Shown here: one piece after another, positions 34,942-44,119 of the stretch | How the letters are laid out: every line of letters begins with the position of its first letter | Numbering within the stretch: position 1 is the first letter of the stretch | DNA from: Sphingomonas sp. PAMC 26621 | Lineage (GTDB): Bacteria > Pseudomonadota > Alphaproteobacteria > Sphingomonadales > Sphingomonadaceae | NCBI RefSeq assembly: GCF_000251145.1 | Contig: NZ_AIDW01000064.1 | Coordinates: 1-58,914 of the forward strand | DNA length: 58,914 nucleotides | Direction: 5' to 3' | Program-made: the position numbers and the translations under genes | Notes under the pieces: generated by a model | What the model was told of the DNA's origin: nothing | Database searches by the model: none | Seen by the model: the letters and a program-made list of their open reading frames with translations, nothing else

Positions 34942-35216
34942 CATGTCCGGTCCGCTACTTCGTTGCAGCACCCCGCGCCCGCTGTTCCAACTATGTTTTA
35001 ACCGAATTGCCGCCGCCCGTGTTCAACGCGCGCATGACGAAGCGCGACACTTCCCTCATCAACATTGCTCTCCAGGTGCTGGCCGAAGCGGTCGCGCGGC
35101 ACCCGGCCAACCCGATCACTGCACCGCCCGTGCGGATGGCTTTGCGCGTACTCTAAGTGCCGTAGATAACGAGACTTTAAACATCTTCGACTAACCAGGT
35201 TGTCGATCGGAAAATC

Positions 35217-35825
35217 ATGCCTCGTCGTCTACGCTCCCTCATCTCTGCGCTTGGCACCGACATCGACGTGCATGCCAGCAAGGTGCAAGAGATCGCTGCG
35301 CAGACTAACCTGTTGGCACTTAACGCGGCTATCGAGGCGGCACGCGCTGGTGAGGCCGGCCGCGGCATCGGAGTTGTCGCCTCAGAAGTGAAGTCATTGG
35401 CTGGCAGCGCCCGGCAGGCATCCGTCGCTTTCCGGGCCGGCATCACGGACAGTCTTCAGGTCGGTACCGCGATCGCCAACGAGCTGCTTGAGGAGTTCGA
35501 GGGGGGGCGTTTGCGCGAACTCGCTCAATCCATCGCCGGCAGCCTATCCCGCACCCTTTACGATCGTTCGATCGACCTTCGCACGTTAGCTGCCGATCGT
35601 TCTATTCAAGACGCGCTGGTAATGCAGGGTTCTGGCGCGCGCCATCAAGCTGAGGCGTTGGACCGGCTCCGATCCTTGCTGCGTCTGTCACCGTATTTCC
35701 TCAATGCCTTTCTCGTTGACGCCGATGGATCGATGACCGTTTGCGCACATGAAAACGCCTCAGTGCGATCCGTCAATTTCAGGGGGCAGGCGCAGTTCGA
35801 GGGTGCCCTCCGCCTTGATCAGCAA
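35217..35825 (+). pseudogene. Methyl-accepting chemotaxis-like protein, 3' end lost to Tn3 insertion
   Basis: The N-terminus holds an MCP signalling hairpin tip, EIAAQTNLLALNAAIEAARAG followed by GRGIGVVASEVKSLA, within the first 65 residues. After it comes ELLEEFEGGRLRELAQSIAG, SLSRTLYDRSIDLRTLAADRSIQDAL and a partial Cache-like sensor (YFLNAFLVDADGSMTVCAHEN). This is the order of an unusual family, known from rhizobia, in which the signalling tip precedes a cytoplasmic Cache domain. The frame runs into the Tn3 terminal repeat at 35826, so roughly the last half of the sensor domain is missing. Confidence 0.78.
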
Positions 35826-35863
35826 GGGGGCGCTACATAAAACGGGCACAGATATACGGTAAG
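35826..35863. repeat. Tn3-type terminal inverted repeat (left)
   Basis: A 38-bp terminus starting with a G-run and ending ACGGTAAG, similar in length and end pattern (GGGG...TAAG) to known Tn3-family ends. It abuts the chemoreceptor reading frame on one side and the tnpA stop on the other. Confidence 0.7.
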
Positions 35864-35868
35864 GACCG

Positions 35869-38835
35869 TCAGCCCGGCGAGCGGAGCGCCTGACGCAGGC
35901 CGCGCAGTTTTCCATCGGGGATGTCGGCATCTGTCCAGAGATAGTCGCCGGTCAGGTTGATGTGTTGCCACCCCAGCGGCGAGAGATGCTGGAGCAAGTG
36001 CGACGGCACAGGCCGACCCTGTTGTTCGAGATGACGCATCACGGCTTCGAGATAGGTCGTATTCCACAGCACGATGGCACCAGCGACCAGATTGAGTGCG
36101 CTGGCGCGATGTGTCTGTTCTTGCAGACCCTGGTCGCGGATACGGCCGGTGCGATGGAAGAAGATCGCGCGTTTCAGGGCGTTTTGCGCCTCGCCCTTGT
36201 TCAACTCGCGGGTTGCACGACGCCGCTCCTCGGGGCGCTCGATCCAGTCGAGAGTGAACAGCGTGCGCTCGACCCGCCCGATCTCGCGCAAGGCGAGCGC
36301 AAGGCCGTTCGCGCGCGGATAGGAGCCGAGGCGTTCGAGCATCACCGACGCGCTGGTGACGCCGGTCCGGATCGAGGTGGCGAGCCGGATCACGTCATCC
36401 CAATGGCCGGCGATCAGTCCTTCATCGATCGGCTGCGCGACAAGCGGCGCAATGTCCGGTCCCGGCCGCATGTCCGCGAACAGGTGCAGGCGTCGGGCGG
36501 AGATATTGGGAATACGCGGCGCGAAACGAAAGCCGAGCAGGTGGCAGAGCGAAAAGACATGATCGGAAACGCCACCTCCATCGGTATGATGGCACTCGAT
36601 CGCGAGGTCGGCACCGTGATGGAGCAGGCCGTCGAGGACATGCGCCGCCTCGCTCGCCCCAGCAGAGATGACCGTGGAATGGAGTGGCGCATAGCGATCC
36701 GAGACATGGGTGTAGAAGGAGACGGCCGGCTCGCTGCTTTTGTGCGGGTTGATCGCACCCGTCGCCTGCGCCCGCCTGTCGAGCGGGAAATTCTGCCCGT
36801 CGGAACTGGACGCGGTGCCGTCGCCGAACCGAGCGGCGAGCGGCATCCGGTGTTGCGTCTCGGCCAGCCGGGCGAGCGCCGCTCCATAGCTGTCTTCGCG
36901 CAGGTGCCATGCCGACAGCCAGCCGAGTTGCCGCTCCGTCATCAGGCCGCACGCCTCGGCCATTCGGGCATGACCAAGGTTGGTTGCATCGGCGAGAATA
37001 GCAGTGAGGACCGCGCGCGGATCGTCGTGCGCTCTGCCGTGCGTCAGGTGCGTGAAGCAGCTGGCGAAGCCGGTCCAGCGATCGACGTCAGCGAGCAGAT
37101 CGGTGATCCGGATCGCAGGTAGATGCGCGTAGAGCGGTGATAGTGCGCCTTCGGCTTCGTCGGGCGTGATAGCGCGCAGCGGCGAAATGCGAAGCCGCCC
37201 GCCTGCGAGCAACACGTCTTCCAGGGTATTGGCGCTTGCCTTCTCTTCTACCTCGGCCACCCTCTGCGCGAGTAGTGCCCTTCGCTCCGCCAACCACGGT
37301 CCGGCGGTATCGCCGACCGGCACGGGCAGCGGTCCCGCCGCACGCATCGCGGCAAATACCGGCGCAGAAATGAGCTGCTGCTCGACTGCGCGGTAGCGTC
37401 GGCTGCCCTCGACCCACATGTCGCCGGCCCGCAGCCGATCGCGCAGTTCAGCCAGCACGCAGAACTCGAAGGTCCGGCGATCGAGGCCGGCACGATCGAT
37501 TCGTCGTCGCCACGTCGCTCGGACGAAGCCGAGCGATACGTCGGTCGGCAGTTTGCGCAGCCGGCCGCTGCCGAGATCACGCATTATGGCGACGGCGCGG
37601 GCAAGCGGTGCGCAGGCCGGGACGGCTCCGAAGGTGAAGGTCGTGATGAACGCCGGCCCGACCTGTCGCAGGATAGGCGCGTTCGATCGGGAAAGCTCAA
37701 CGGGATCGAGCGGATCAGGTCGTACCAGGCGCCGGGCTTCATCCACTTCGGTCGCCAAATCGTCCCAGCCGATGATCCCCTCAATGGCGGCAAGAGGGTC
37801 GGCATCGCTGGCACGCGCGGTGATGATCGCTTCGCCAAGACGGGCGAGCAACCGGATCTTGCCATTGATAGTGCGCCGGTCACGTTTCAGCGCCGCCTCC
37901 TCGCGGCGCTCAGCGCGCCGGAACAGCTGGCCGAACAGCCGCTCGAACATCAGCACCGCATCGTCGGTCAGCGCCACCTGCGTCTCAATCGCCGCGGCGA
38001 CAAGCACGGCGCGCCGTCTTGCCGGGTTGAGCGACGTAAGATGCTGCGCGGTGAGCCGGGCACCTTCCTGGCACAGCCGGCGCAACCGTTCGGGATGGAT
38101 CGCGCTGACAAGATCGGCATCCAGTTCGATCGCGCGCAATACCGTGAGGCGATCGAGAATCGCGGCGAAGGCGCGCCGTCCCGGCTTCCCGGGCGGCTGA
38201 CGTACCCATGTCAGGACACTGACTGGTCGCTCGTCATGTTTCAGCAGAAGCGCGTCGAGCCGGTCGCGCTGGGCTACGGTGAGTTTTTGGGTAAGCAGGT
38301 CTGCAACGTGCCGTTCGCTATCGAGCAACGCCTTGCCGACCATCCGTTCGACCGGGGTGATGCCCGGTACGATGATGCGACGCCGGCGAACCTCGTCCAG
38401 CAGCATCCGCGTCAAGGCTGGCCCGCTGGTGGTTGTGAGGGCGACCGGCAACAGCCATGCCTGGAGTTCTGCCTGAACGGGGCGGCAGAATGACCGGAAG
38501 CCGAACACGTCGCGCAGCGCATCCAGTTGCTCGTAGCGCGTCGGTCCCCGCGTCGCATATTCGGCCAGTGTCTGTGGCTCGATTCCGAGTTGCTCGCCGA
38601 CGAAGGCGAGCGGAGCATGGGGGATCAGCTCGCCCGGCCGGAGCAATCGCCCCGGATAGCGCAGACCGCAAAGCTGGATCGCAAAGCCGAGCCGGTTGTG
38701 GGCACGCCTCCGGCTGACGACGATGCGGAGGTCATCTGCACTCAGCGTCCAGTATCGTACCAAGTCCGCTTCGTCTTCGGGCAGAGCGAGGAGGTTGGCG
38801 CGCTGCGCCTCGGTCAGGACGGAACGACGCGGCAT
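35869..38835 (-). CDS. tnpA: Tn3-family transposase TnpA
   Basis: A full-length 988-residue Tn3 transposase. It opens MPRRSVLTEAQRANLLALPE with a DUF4158-type N-terminal domain (HNRLGFAIQLCGLRYPGRLL), and the C-terminal DDE_Tnp_Tn3 domain contains RFGDGTASSSDGQNFPLDR (first Asp region), CHHTDGGGVSDHVFSLCHLLGFRFAPRI (second Asp) and the ALREIGRVERTLFTLDWI and LNLVAGAIVLWNTTYLE segments that carry the final Glu. No frameshift or stop is seen, so it could still act in trans on ends it recognises. The gene starts 3 bp after the tnpR stop. Confidence 0.95.
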   Translation of the reverse strand: MPRRSVLTEAQRANLLALPEDEADLVRYWTLSADDLRIVVSRRRAHNRLGFAIQLCGLRYPGRLLRPGELIPHAPLAFVGEQLGIEPQTLAEYATRGPTRYEQLDALRDVFGFRSFCRPVQAELQAWLLPVALTTTSGPALTRMLLDEVRRRRIIVPGITPVERMVGKALLDSERHVADLLTQKLTVAQRDRLDALLLKHDERPVSVLTWVRQPPGKPGRRAFAAILDRLTVLRAIELDADLVSAIHPERLRRLCQEGARLTAQHLTSLNPARRRAVLVAAAIETQVALTDDAVLMFERLFGQLFRRAERREEAALKRDRRTINGKIRLLARLGEAIITARASDADPLAAIEGIIGWDDLATEVDEARRLVRPDPLDPVELSRSNAPILRQVGPAFITTFTFGAVPACAPLARAVAIMRDLGSGRLRKLPTDVSLGFVRATWRRRIDRAGLDRRTFEFCVLAELRDRLRAGDMWVEGSRRYRAVEQQLISAPVFAAMRAAGPLPVPVGDTAGPWLAERRALLAQRVAEVEEKASANTLEDVLLAGGRLRISPLRAITPDEAEGALSPLYAHLPAIRITDLLADVDRWTGFASCFTHLTHGRAHDDPRAVLTAILADATNLGHARMAEACGLMTERQLGWLSAWHLREDSYGAALARLAETQHRMPLAARFGDGTASSSDGQNFPLDRRAQATGAINPHKSSEPAVSFYTHVSDRYAPLHSTVISAGASEAAHVLDGLLHHGADLAIECHHTDGGGVSDHVFSLCHLLGFRFAPRIPNISARRLHLFADMRPGPDIAPLVAQPIDEGLIAGHWDDVIRLATSIRTGVTSASVMLERLGSYPRANGLALALREIGRVERTLFTLDWIERPEERRRATRELNKGEAQNALKRAIFFHRTGRIRDQGLQEQTHRASALNLVAGAIVLWNTTYLEAVMRHLEQQGRPVPSHLLQHLSPLGWQHINLTGDYLWTDADIPDGKLRGLRQALRSPG

Positions 38836-38838
38836 GGA

Positions 38839-39422
38839 TCAGGCCTTGGTGGGTGCGGCCCAGCCGACCCGGGCAAGGGTGTCGATCAACGTCGAACGCG
38901 GCACGCCGAAGTTGCGACACACCGCCGCCTTGCTGGCCCCGCCTTCGAGGGCATTGGTGATCGCTTCGATTTTCTCGGGATCGATCGCGGACGGCCTGCC
39001 GCCTTGCCGACCTCGGCGCTTCGCTGCGGCAAGGCCGGCCATCACTCGTTCGCGCGTCAGCGCGCGCTCATACTGCGCGAGCGCGCCGAACATCGAGAAC
39101 AGCAGTTCGCCATGCGGTGTGGTCGTGTCCATCTGTTCGGTCAGCGACCGGACGCGACGCCGCGTTTTCGGAAGTCGGTGATGATCGACAGCAGGTGCGG
39201 CAACGATCGCCCGAGCCGGTCGAGCTTCCAGACCACCAGGGTATCGCCCGACTTGAGGTAGGCGAGACATGCCTTCAGGCCAGGACGATCGTCGCGCCCC
39301 CCTGACGCCTTGTCGGCATGGATGTGCCTCTCATCGACACCGGCCGCGATCAACGCATCGCGCTGAAGGTCGACCGATTGGCGATCATCAGCCGATGACA
39401 CCCGCATGTACCCGACCAGCAT
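38839..39422 (-). pseudogene. tnpR: Tn3 resolvase TnpR, frameshifted
   Basis: The N-terminal half starts MLVGYMRVSSADDRQSVDLQ at 39422 with the catalytic serine and VVWKLDRLGRSLPHL; the C-terminal half resumes in another frame as RSLTEQMDTTTPHGELLFSM, FGALAQYERALTRERVMAGL and an HTH ending VPRSTLIDTLARVGW. The frames meet near 39151, where GTCGCGTCCGG replaces an expected GTCGCGTTCCGG: one T is missing. Cointegrate resolution by this element is therefore probably lost, unless the base is a sequencing error. Confidence 0.88.
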
Positions 39423-39540
39423 GTACGACAAACCCCAAGAATAGCGTTTCCGCATAGTATGGCAAAGCGACAGGGTTTGTCGTGTATATTATGCCAGTAA
39501 TTCGGTCCGGATTTATGCTGGCCGGCCGGCATCACGGAAA

Positions 39541-40265
39541 TCACCTGTTTGTCGGCACCGGTGTGCGCTGATCAACAAACTCGATGACGGCACGCTCGAA
39601 GGTATCGGGCTGGTCCAGCATGACGAAATGAAAGCTGTCGTCGATGCGTTTGAAGCGGACCTGCGGCGTCGAAGCATAGGCGTTCTGGAACGTGGTATCG
39701 ATGCTGGCCGGTGGAACACCGTACATCTTGTCATAGGCATAGATGACCTCGACCGGCGCTGTGATCCGCTTGAGTTCGGAACGAAGATCGGTGGTCATCA
39801 GCTCGTAGGTGGCATCGGCCACGGTCTTGCGGTCCGAACGAACACCTGCGGCGATCACGGCGGGGCGCGCCACTTCGGTCTTCACCAAGCGAGCGATAGC
39901 GGCGCTCTGCATAGCATTGGCCTGATCGGTCGGCGCAGCCATCATTGCATCCCGGAATGCGACAGCCCGAGGCGTCACAGCTGTGACGGTCGCTGTGGGA
40001 CTGAACAGCAAACTGTAGAAAGGCAGAGCGTCGACGATCAGCAGTCGGCCGATTTCCCCTGGATGACGCGCCCCCAGCATCAACGCGACCTCGCCACCCA
40101 GCGAATGGCCGATGATGACCGGTGCCTTTATACGCTCGCGTCGTATGTAGTTGGCAATCGCTTCGGCCGATGGCGCCGCCACGCGGTTCCCCGGATCGGC
40201 AACTGCCGGTGTTCCAGCAAATCCCGCGATCTGATGGATGCGGCGGTGACAAAGCAGGCCATCGG
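39541..40265 (-). pseudogene. Alpha/beta hydrolase, 5'-truncated
   Basis: The remaining part reads IHQIAGFAGTPAV near the cut, then AIANYIRRERIKAPVIIGHSLGGEVALMLGARHP with the nucleophile elbow GHSLGG, LLIVDALPFYSLLFSP, and ends RIDDSFHFVMLDQPDTFERAVIEFVD with the catalytic His. The family normally has about 50-60 more N-terminal residues including a signal peptide; these are missing at the left end of the IS21-type element. Upstream in-frame codons past 40266 belong to that element. It is likely non-functional. Confidence 0.8.
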
Positions 40266-40343
40266 AACGCCGGCGCGGTGCTGAGCGTGGCGGAGTAAAA
40301 TCCGGCCGTTGGTAAGGCTGCTTCTTTTTGGGAGCGGCCGGGG

Positions 40344-41820
40344 ATGTTTGCCGTGGAGAGCTATGCCGCCGTTCGGCGCTTCGTGTTTGAGGGTCACAGC
40401 CGTCGCGAGGCGGCGCGGGTGTTCGGGCTGAACCGGGAGACGGTGGCCAAGATGTGCCGGTTTTCGCTGCCACCGGGATATACGCGCAAGGAGCCGGCGG
40501 CGAAGCCGAAGTTGGGGCCGCTGCTGCCGGTGATCGATGCGATCCTGAGCGGACCACAGCGCCTGTGAAGCAGCGGCATACGGCCAAGCGGATCTTCGAA
40601 CGGCTGCGCGATGAGCATGACTTTGCCGGCGGATATACCGTGGTGAAGGATCATGTTCGGCTCTGCCGGGCACGAGGGCGCGAGACGTTCGTCCGCTGGC
40701 ACACCCGCCGGGTCATGCGCAGGTGGATTTTGGCGAGGCGTCGGCGTGATCGGCGGGTGCGCCAGAAGATCCACTTCCTGTGCATGGACCTGCCGCAGTC
40801 GGATGCCTGCTTTGTTAAGGCCTATCCACGCGAGACCACCGAGGCGTTCCTCGACGGGCATGTGTCGGCGTTCGCGTTCTTCGGCGGCGTGCCGCTATCG
40901 ATCCTGTACGACAACACGACGATCGCGGTGGCGAAGATCTTGGGCGACGGGAAGCGCGAACGCACGCGCGCCTTCACCGAACTGTGCAGCCATTACCTGT
41001 TCCGCGATCGCTTCGCCCGGCCGGCCAAGGGCAACGACAAGGGCAAGGTCGAAGGGCTGGTCAAGTTCTCACGCGCCAACTTCATGGTGCCGGTCCCGCA
41101 CGCCGCCAGCTTCGACGATCTGAACGCCGTGCTGGAAGAGCGCTGCCGCGCTCGACAGCGCGATCATGCCGGCCGCCATGCCGAGACGATCGGCGAGCGG
41201 CTGGTGGCCGATCGCGCCGCGCTGCGACCGCTGCCGGCGGTGCCGTTGGAGCCCTGCGAGAAGCGCGCTGCCGGGTCTCGTCGATGGCGCTCGTGCGCTA
41301 TCGGACCAACGACTACTCGGTGCCGACCGCCTATGGCTTCCAGGACGTGGTGGTGAAGGGCTTCGTCGCCGAGGTCGTGATCCTGTGCGGCGGCAAGGAG
41401 ATCGCCCGCCACCAGCGGTGCTATGGCGAGGGCGTGTTCGTCGCCGACCCGCTCCACTATCTGGCGCTGATCGAGACCAAGCCGGGTGCGCTCGACCAAG
41501 CCGCGGCGTTGCAGGGCTGGGCGTTGCCGGATGTGTTCCAGCATCTGCGACACCTGCTCGAAGCGCGGATGGGCAACCGCGGCAAGCGTGAGTTTATCCA
41601 AGTGCTGCGCCTGCTGGAGGCGTTGCCGCTCGACACCGTCACGGATGCCGTAACCCAGGCGATCCAGATCGGCGCTGTCGGGTTCGATGCGATCAAGCTG
41701 ATCGCGCTGGCGCGCATCGCGCAGCGACCCGCCCGGCTCGACCTGGCGGCGTATCCGCACCTGCCGCGAACGGCGGTCAAGACGACCTCGGCCGCCGATT
41801 ACGCGGTGCTGGCGGCATGA
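40344..41820 (+). pseudogene. istA: IS21-family transposase IstA, multiply frameshifted
   Basis: The frame begins MFAVESYAAVRRFVFEGHSRR with an HTH (REAARVFGLNRETVAKM) but shifts near 40555 (into VKQRHTAKRIFERLRDEHDF), again around 40720-40750 where HAQVDFGEA, the catalytic Asp segment, is out of frame with both sides, and again near 41275 (into VSSMALVRYRTNDYSVPTAYG). The C-terminal part ending SAADYAVLAA is otherwise normal. At least three or four indels make it inactive. Confidence 0.88.
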
Positions 41821-42676
41821 GCGGCGCACCTGATACGATGCCGGTCGGCACGATGAGCGGCACACCGCAGGTGCTGCTGGCGCATCACCTCAAGCAGTTG
41901 AAGCCGCCCACCGTGCTGCGCGAGTATGACAAGGTGGCCCGCGAGTGCGCGCGCGATGGCACCGACCATCCGCGCTATCTGCTGCGGCTCATCGAGCTCG
42001 AGCTGATCGACCGTGAACGGCGCACGATCAGCGGCGTATCCGGGCGGCACGGTTCCCGGCGGTGAAGAGCTTCGACACGTTCGAGTTTACCGCGATCCCG
42101 AGCCTCAACAAGATGCTCGTGCTGGAGCTTGCCCGCTGCGAGTATGTCCTGCGGCGCGAGAACATCATCGCGCTGGGCAACAGCGGCACGGGCAAGACGC
42201 ATGTTGTGCTCGCCCTCGGCTTGGCCGCCTGCCAGAAGGGCTTTACCGTGACGTTCATGACCGCGGCCGCGCTGGTCAGCCAGCTACTGGAAGCGCGAGA
42301 CGAACGCCGCCTGCTGAAGATGCAACGCGACCTTGCAGCGGTGAAGCTGCTGATCATCGACGAGCTTGGCTATGTGCCGCTGTCGCCCACTGGCGCCGAG
42401 CTGCTGTTCGAGGTGTTCTCCCAAAGGTACGAGCGTGGCTCCACGATCGTCACCTCCAACCTGCCGTTCGAGGACTGGACCCAGGTGCTGGGCAGCGAGC
42501 GGCTCACCGGCGCGCTGCTCGACCGGCTCACCCACCACGTCAGCATCCTGACCATGAACGGCGACAGCTATCGGCTGAAGCAGTCCGCCGGGCGCCGACG
42601 CTCCGCCGCCAGGGCGGAGCAAAACCAGGCCACCGAGATCATCGACCCCGAAACCGGCGAGATCACCGCCGCCTAG
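41817..42676 (+). pseudogene. istB: IS21-family helper ATPase IstB, frameshifted
   Basis: The first part (PQVLLAHHLKQLKPPTVLRE) and the second (KSFDTFEFTAIPSLNKMLVL, then Walker A ALGNSGTGKTHV and Walker B KLLIIDELGYV) are in different frames. The break is near 42030, where ATCAGCGG stands in place of the expected ATCGAGCGG: one G is missing. The ATPase core itself is uninterrupted from 42062. It overlaps istA by 4 bp, as normal for IS21. Confidence 0.88.
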
Positions 42677-42690
42677 TAGACGAGGACAAC

Positions 42691-42728
42691 GATACGAAGA
42701 GGGCCCCGATCGGGGCCCTCTTCGTATC
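42691..42728. terminator. 38-bp perfect palindrome after istB
   Basis: GATACGAAGAGGGCCCC and its exact reverse complement flank GATC, giving a 17-bp stem and 4-base loop 14 bp after the istB stop. In RNA this is a very stable hairpin and probably terminates istAB transcription or blocks read-through across the IS end. Confidence 0.75.
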
Positions 42729-42796
42729 GTCAGCCTCGCATCAACAATGGCCTGCTTTTACTCCGCCCCGCTGGCCTGGAATGCGACCGGCGTTGA

Positions 42797-42903
42797 CACT
42801 GCCGCTGCCATTCTGGATCGTCATGCACGAGGACCTGAAGACGAGTGCCCGGTACCGGGTCGTATTCGACGCCCTCGCGGTCGGGCTTTCGCGGCTCGAC
42901 TGA
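42797..42903 (+). pseudogene. LysR gene remnant (3' end)
   Basis: The codons give LPLPFWIVMHEDLKTSARYR and VVFDALAVGLSRLD, nearly identical to the C-terminus of the LysR protein encoded at 50456-51337. Everything upstream has been replaced by the IS21-type element. The DNA downstream is also homologous to the region after the intact gene. Confidence 0.85.
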
Positions 42904-43608
42904 CCGAACGAACAGGACTGGCGACATTCCTTGCTGGATGCGATCGATGAAGCCCTGCATGCTTTGACTTCGTTTCTAACGTTCTACGGCGCGCAAGGTA
43001 GCGCATGCCTTTCCAGGCGTACGTCGTCGACGCGCCTTTCCAAGCGCTGACGATACGTACCTAGGCTTGCCTCAGCTCTTTCCATCCAACGGTGCGGCGG
43101 CGCGTCAATATGCGACGTCAAATTGCCGTTCTATCGAAGTGAACGAATGTCTGAAGTTGGGAGGCCGCAACTTAGCGTCGAATGGCCGACTATGGGTCTT
43201 GACGGCCGCGGAGCGATCGGCAGGAGCCGACCAAAGCCGGTAGTTCAGATCAGCCATCGCGGACGTCTTCCGCTGACAAAAGCTGCCGATGTATCGCTCC
43301 GTAGTTAACTGGCAGGAAAGTGCCCCAGTCATTCAGCGTGGGGGATCTGGCACGTCAAGGCAGCGGATCCCGACGGATTATCTTAGAACTGCTTGCTTCT
43401 TGCTTGCTGCGTGCGTCGTTCATCACACTGTCCCGGCAGACTACGGACAGCATAGGCGAGATACAGTGGTATCAATACCGTTTTGACGCGAGCCCCGGCG
43501 GCTGATTTCTCGTCCGAAACTCCCCTCTGTTGAGGAAAATCTGCTTGAGGAAGTCGCCACCGTTGGGCCCCTGAATGGTGCCCAACGGCTAATCCTATAT
43601 CGAACGCT
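42904..43608. other. non-coding repeat-bearing gap
   Basis: The left 300 bp belong to the duplicated LysR downstream region and contain one copy of the dispersed TGTCTGAAGTTGG repeat (43143-43199). From 43200 to 43608 no gene is recognised; short open frames have no family resemblance. Confidence 0.45.
43143..43199 (+). repeat. dispersed intergenic repeat, copy 1
   Basis: The segment starts ACGAATGTCTGAAGTTGGGA and ends ATGGGTC. Related copies occur at 46016-46071, 48141-48199 and 51576-51631, always outside genes. Confidence 0.55.
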
Positions 43609-44043
43609 TCACGCAGGAAGTTCAAACGCCAATTTGGTCAACGCCGCCACGCAGGCGTTCTGATCCTGGCCGTAGGTTCCGCCCGAGATGCCGATGCCCC
43701 CGATCAGCTTTCCGTCTTCCAGAATGGGATAGCCACCGCCGACCGCCACCATCCGCGGACGATAAGCAAGCGGCGCGACCTTGGGATCGTTCGACACATA
43801 GTCGTTCCAGACATGGGTGGGGAAACCGAACGAGGCAGAGCTCCAGGCTTTGTCGATGGCGACGTCGACGGTGAGAAACGGAGCATCGTCAGTGCGCTCG
43901 AAGGCGCGCAAATTGCCCGTGGCGTCAACCACGGCGACGGCGGCTGGAATGCCGATTTCGCGCGCCGCTGCAAGCGCGGCCTCGATCAGCGCGACGGCTG
44001 CCGCGCGGTTGATGGAAGCGGTAGCGATCGACTTGTCGGTCAT
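43609..44043 (-). CDS. GlcG/HbpS family protein
   Basis: A 144-residue single-domain protein. ALIEAALAAAREIGIPAAVAVVDATGNLRAFERTDDAPF is the family opening, and GGYPILEDGKLIGGIGISGGTYGQD the glycine-rich closing part. GlcG/HbpS proteins include a heme-binding redox sensor in Streptomyces and accessory proteins in glycolate and diol pathways; most are uncharacterised. There is no signal peptide. It stands downstream of the quinone oxidoreductase gene in the same orientation (76-bp gap) and may be cotranscribed under HxlR control. Confidence 0.88.
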   Translation of the reverse strand: MTDKSIATASINRAAAVALIEAALAAAREIGIPAAVAVVDATGNLRAFERTDDAPFLTVDVAIDKAWSSASFGFPTHVWNDYVSNDPKVAPLAYRPRMVAVGGGYPILEDGKLIGGIGISGGTYGQDQNACVAALTKLAFELPA

Positions 44044-44119
44044 GGGATCTCCTTTGTCGGGACTGATGTTGGCCCGGCCTGTGTTGCGATATGTATCAGG
44101 GGGTAGCGGTGATCTGCGG

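Larger units (their letters stand above)
35826..39540 (-). mobile_element. Tn3-family transposon, right end not identified
   Basis: The left end is a likely 38-bp terminal repeat (35826-35863) beginning GGGGGCGCTACATAAAACGG and ending ACGGTAAG, typical for Tn3 relatives. It is followed by tnpA (35869-38835) and tnpR (38839-39422), both read leftward. A res site should lie in about 39425-39540. I did not find the matching right repeat there or past the neighbouring hydrolase gene; the IS21-type element at 40.27 kb may have removed or separated it. The right boundary given is nominal. Confidence 0.75.
40266..42796 (+). mobile_element. IS21-family element, decayed
   Basis: The ends share AACGCCGG at the tip and GGCGGAGTAAAA with a following CC/CA GGCC in inverted orientation (left 40266-40308; right about 42750-42796), the multiple-repeat end type of IS21. 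Inside are istA and istB, both frameshifted. The left end cuts an alpha/beta hydrolase gene and the right end cuts a LysR gene copy, so either two insertions or a deletion next to the IS joined unrelated flanks. Confidence 0.78.
42797..43200 (+). repeat. diverged direct repeat of 51229-51640
   Basis: About 400 bp, from the LysR C-terminal codons through the following non-coding DNA to GGCCGACTATGGGTC, aligns in the same orientation with 51229-51640 at clear but imperfect identity (substitutions throughout, few indels). It is the remaining part of an older duplication. Confidence 0.8.

Noticed and set aside
43289..43505. Short open frames in the gap before the GlcG-like gene.
   Set aside because: Several overlapping frames of 60-65 codons, none with a ribosome-binding site, domain or homolog known to me; the region is repeat-derived and non-coding.
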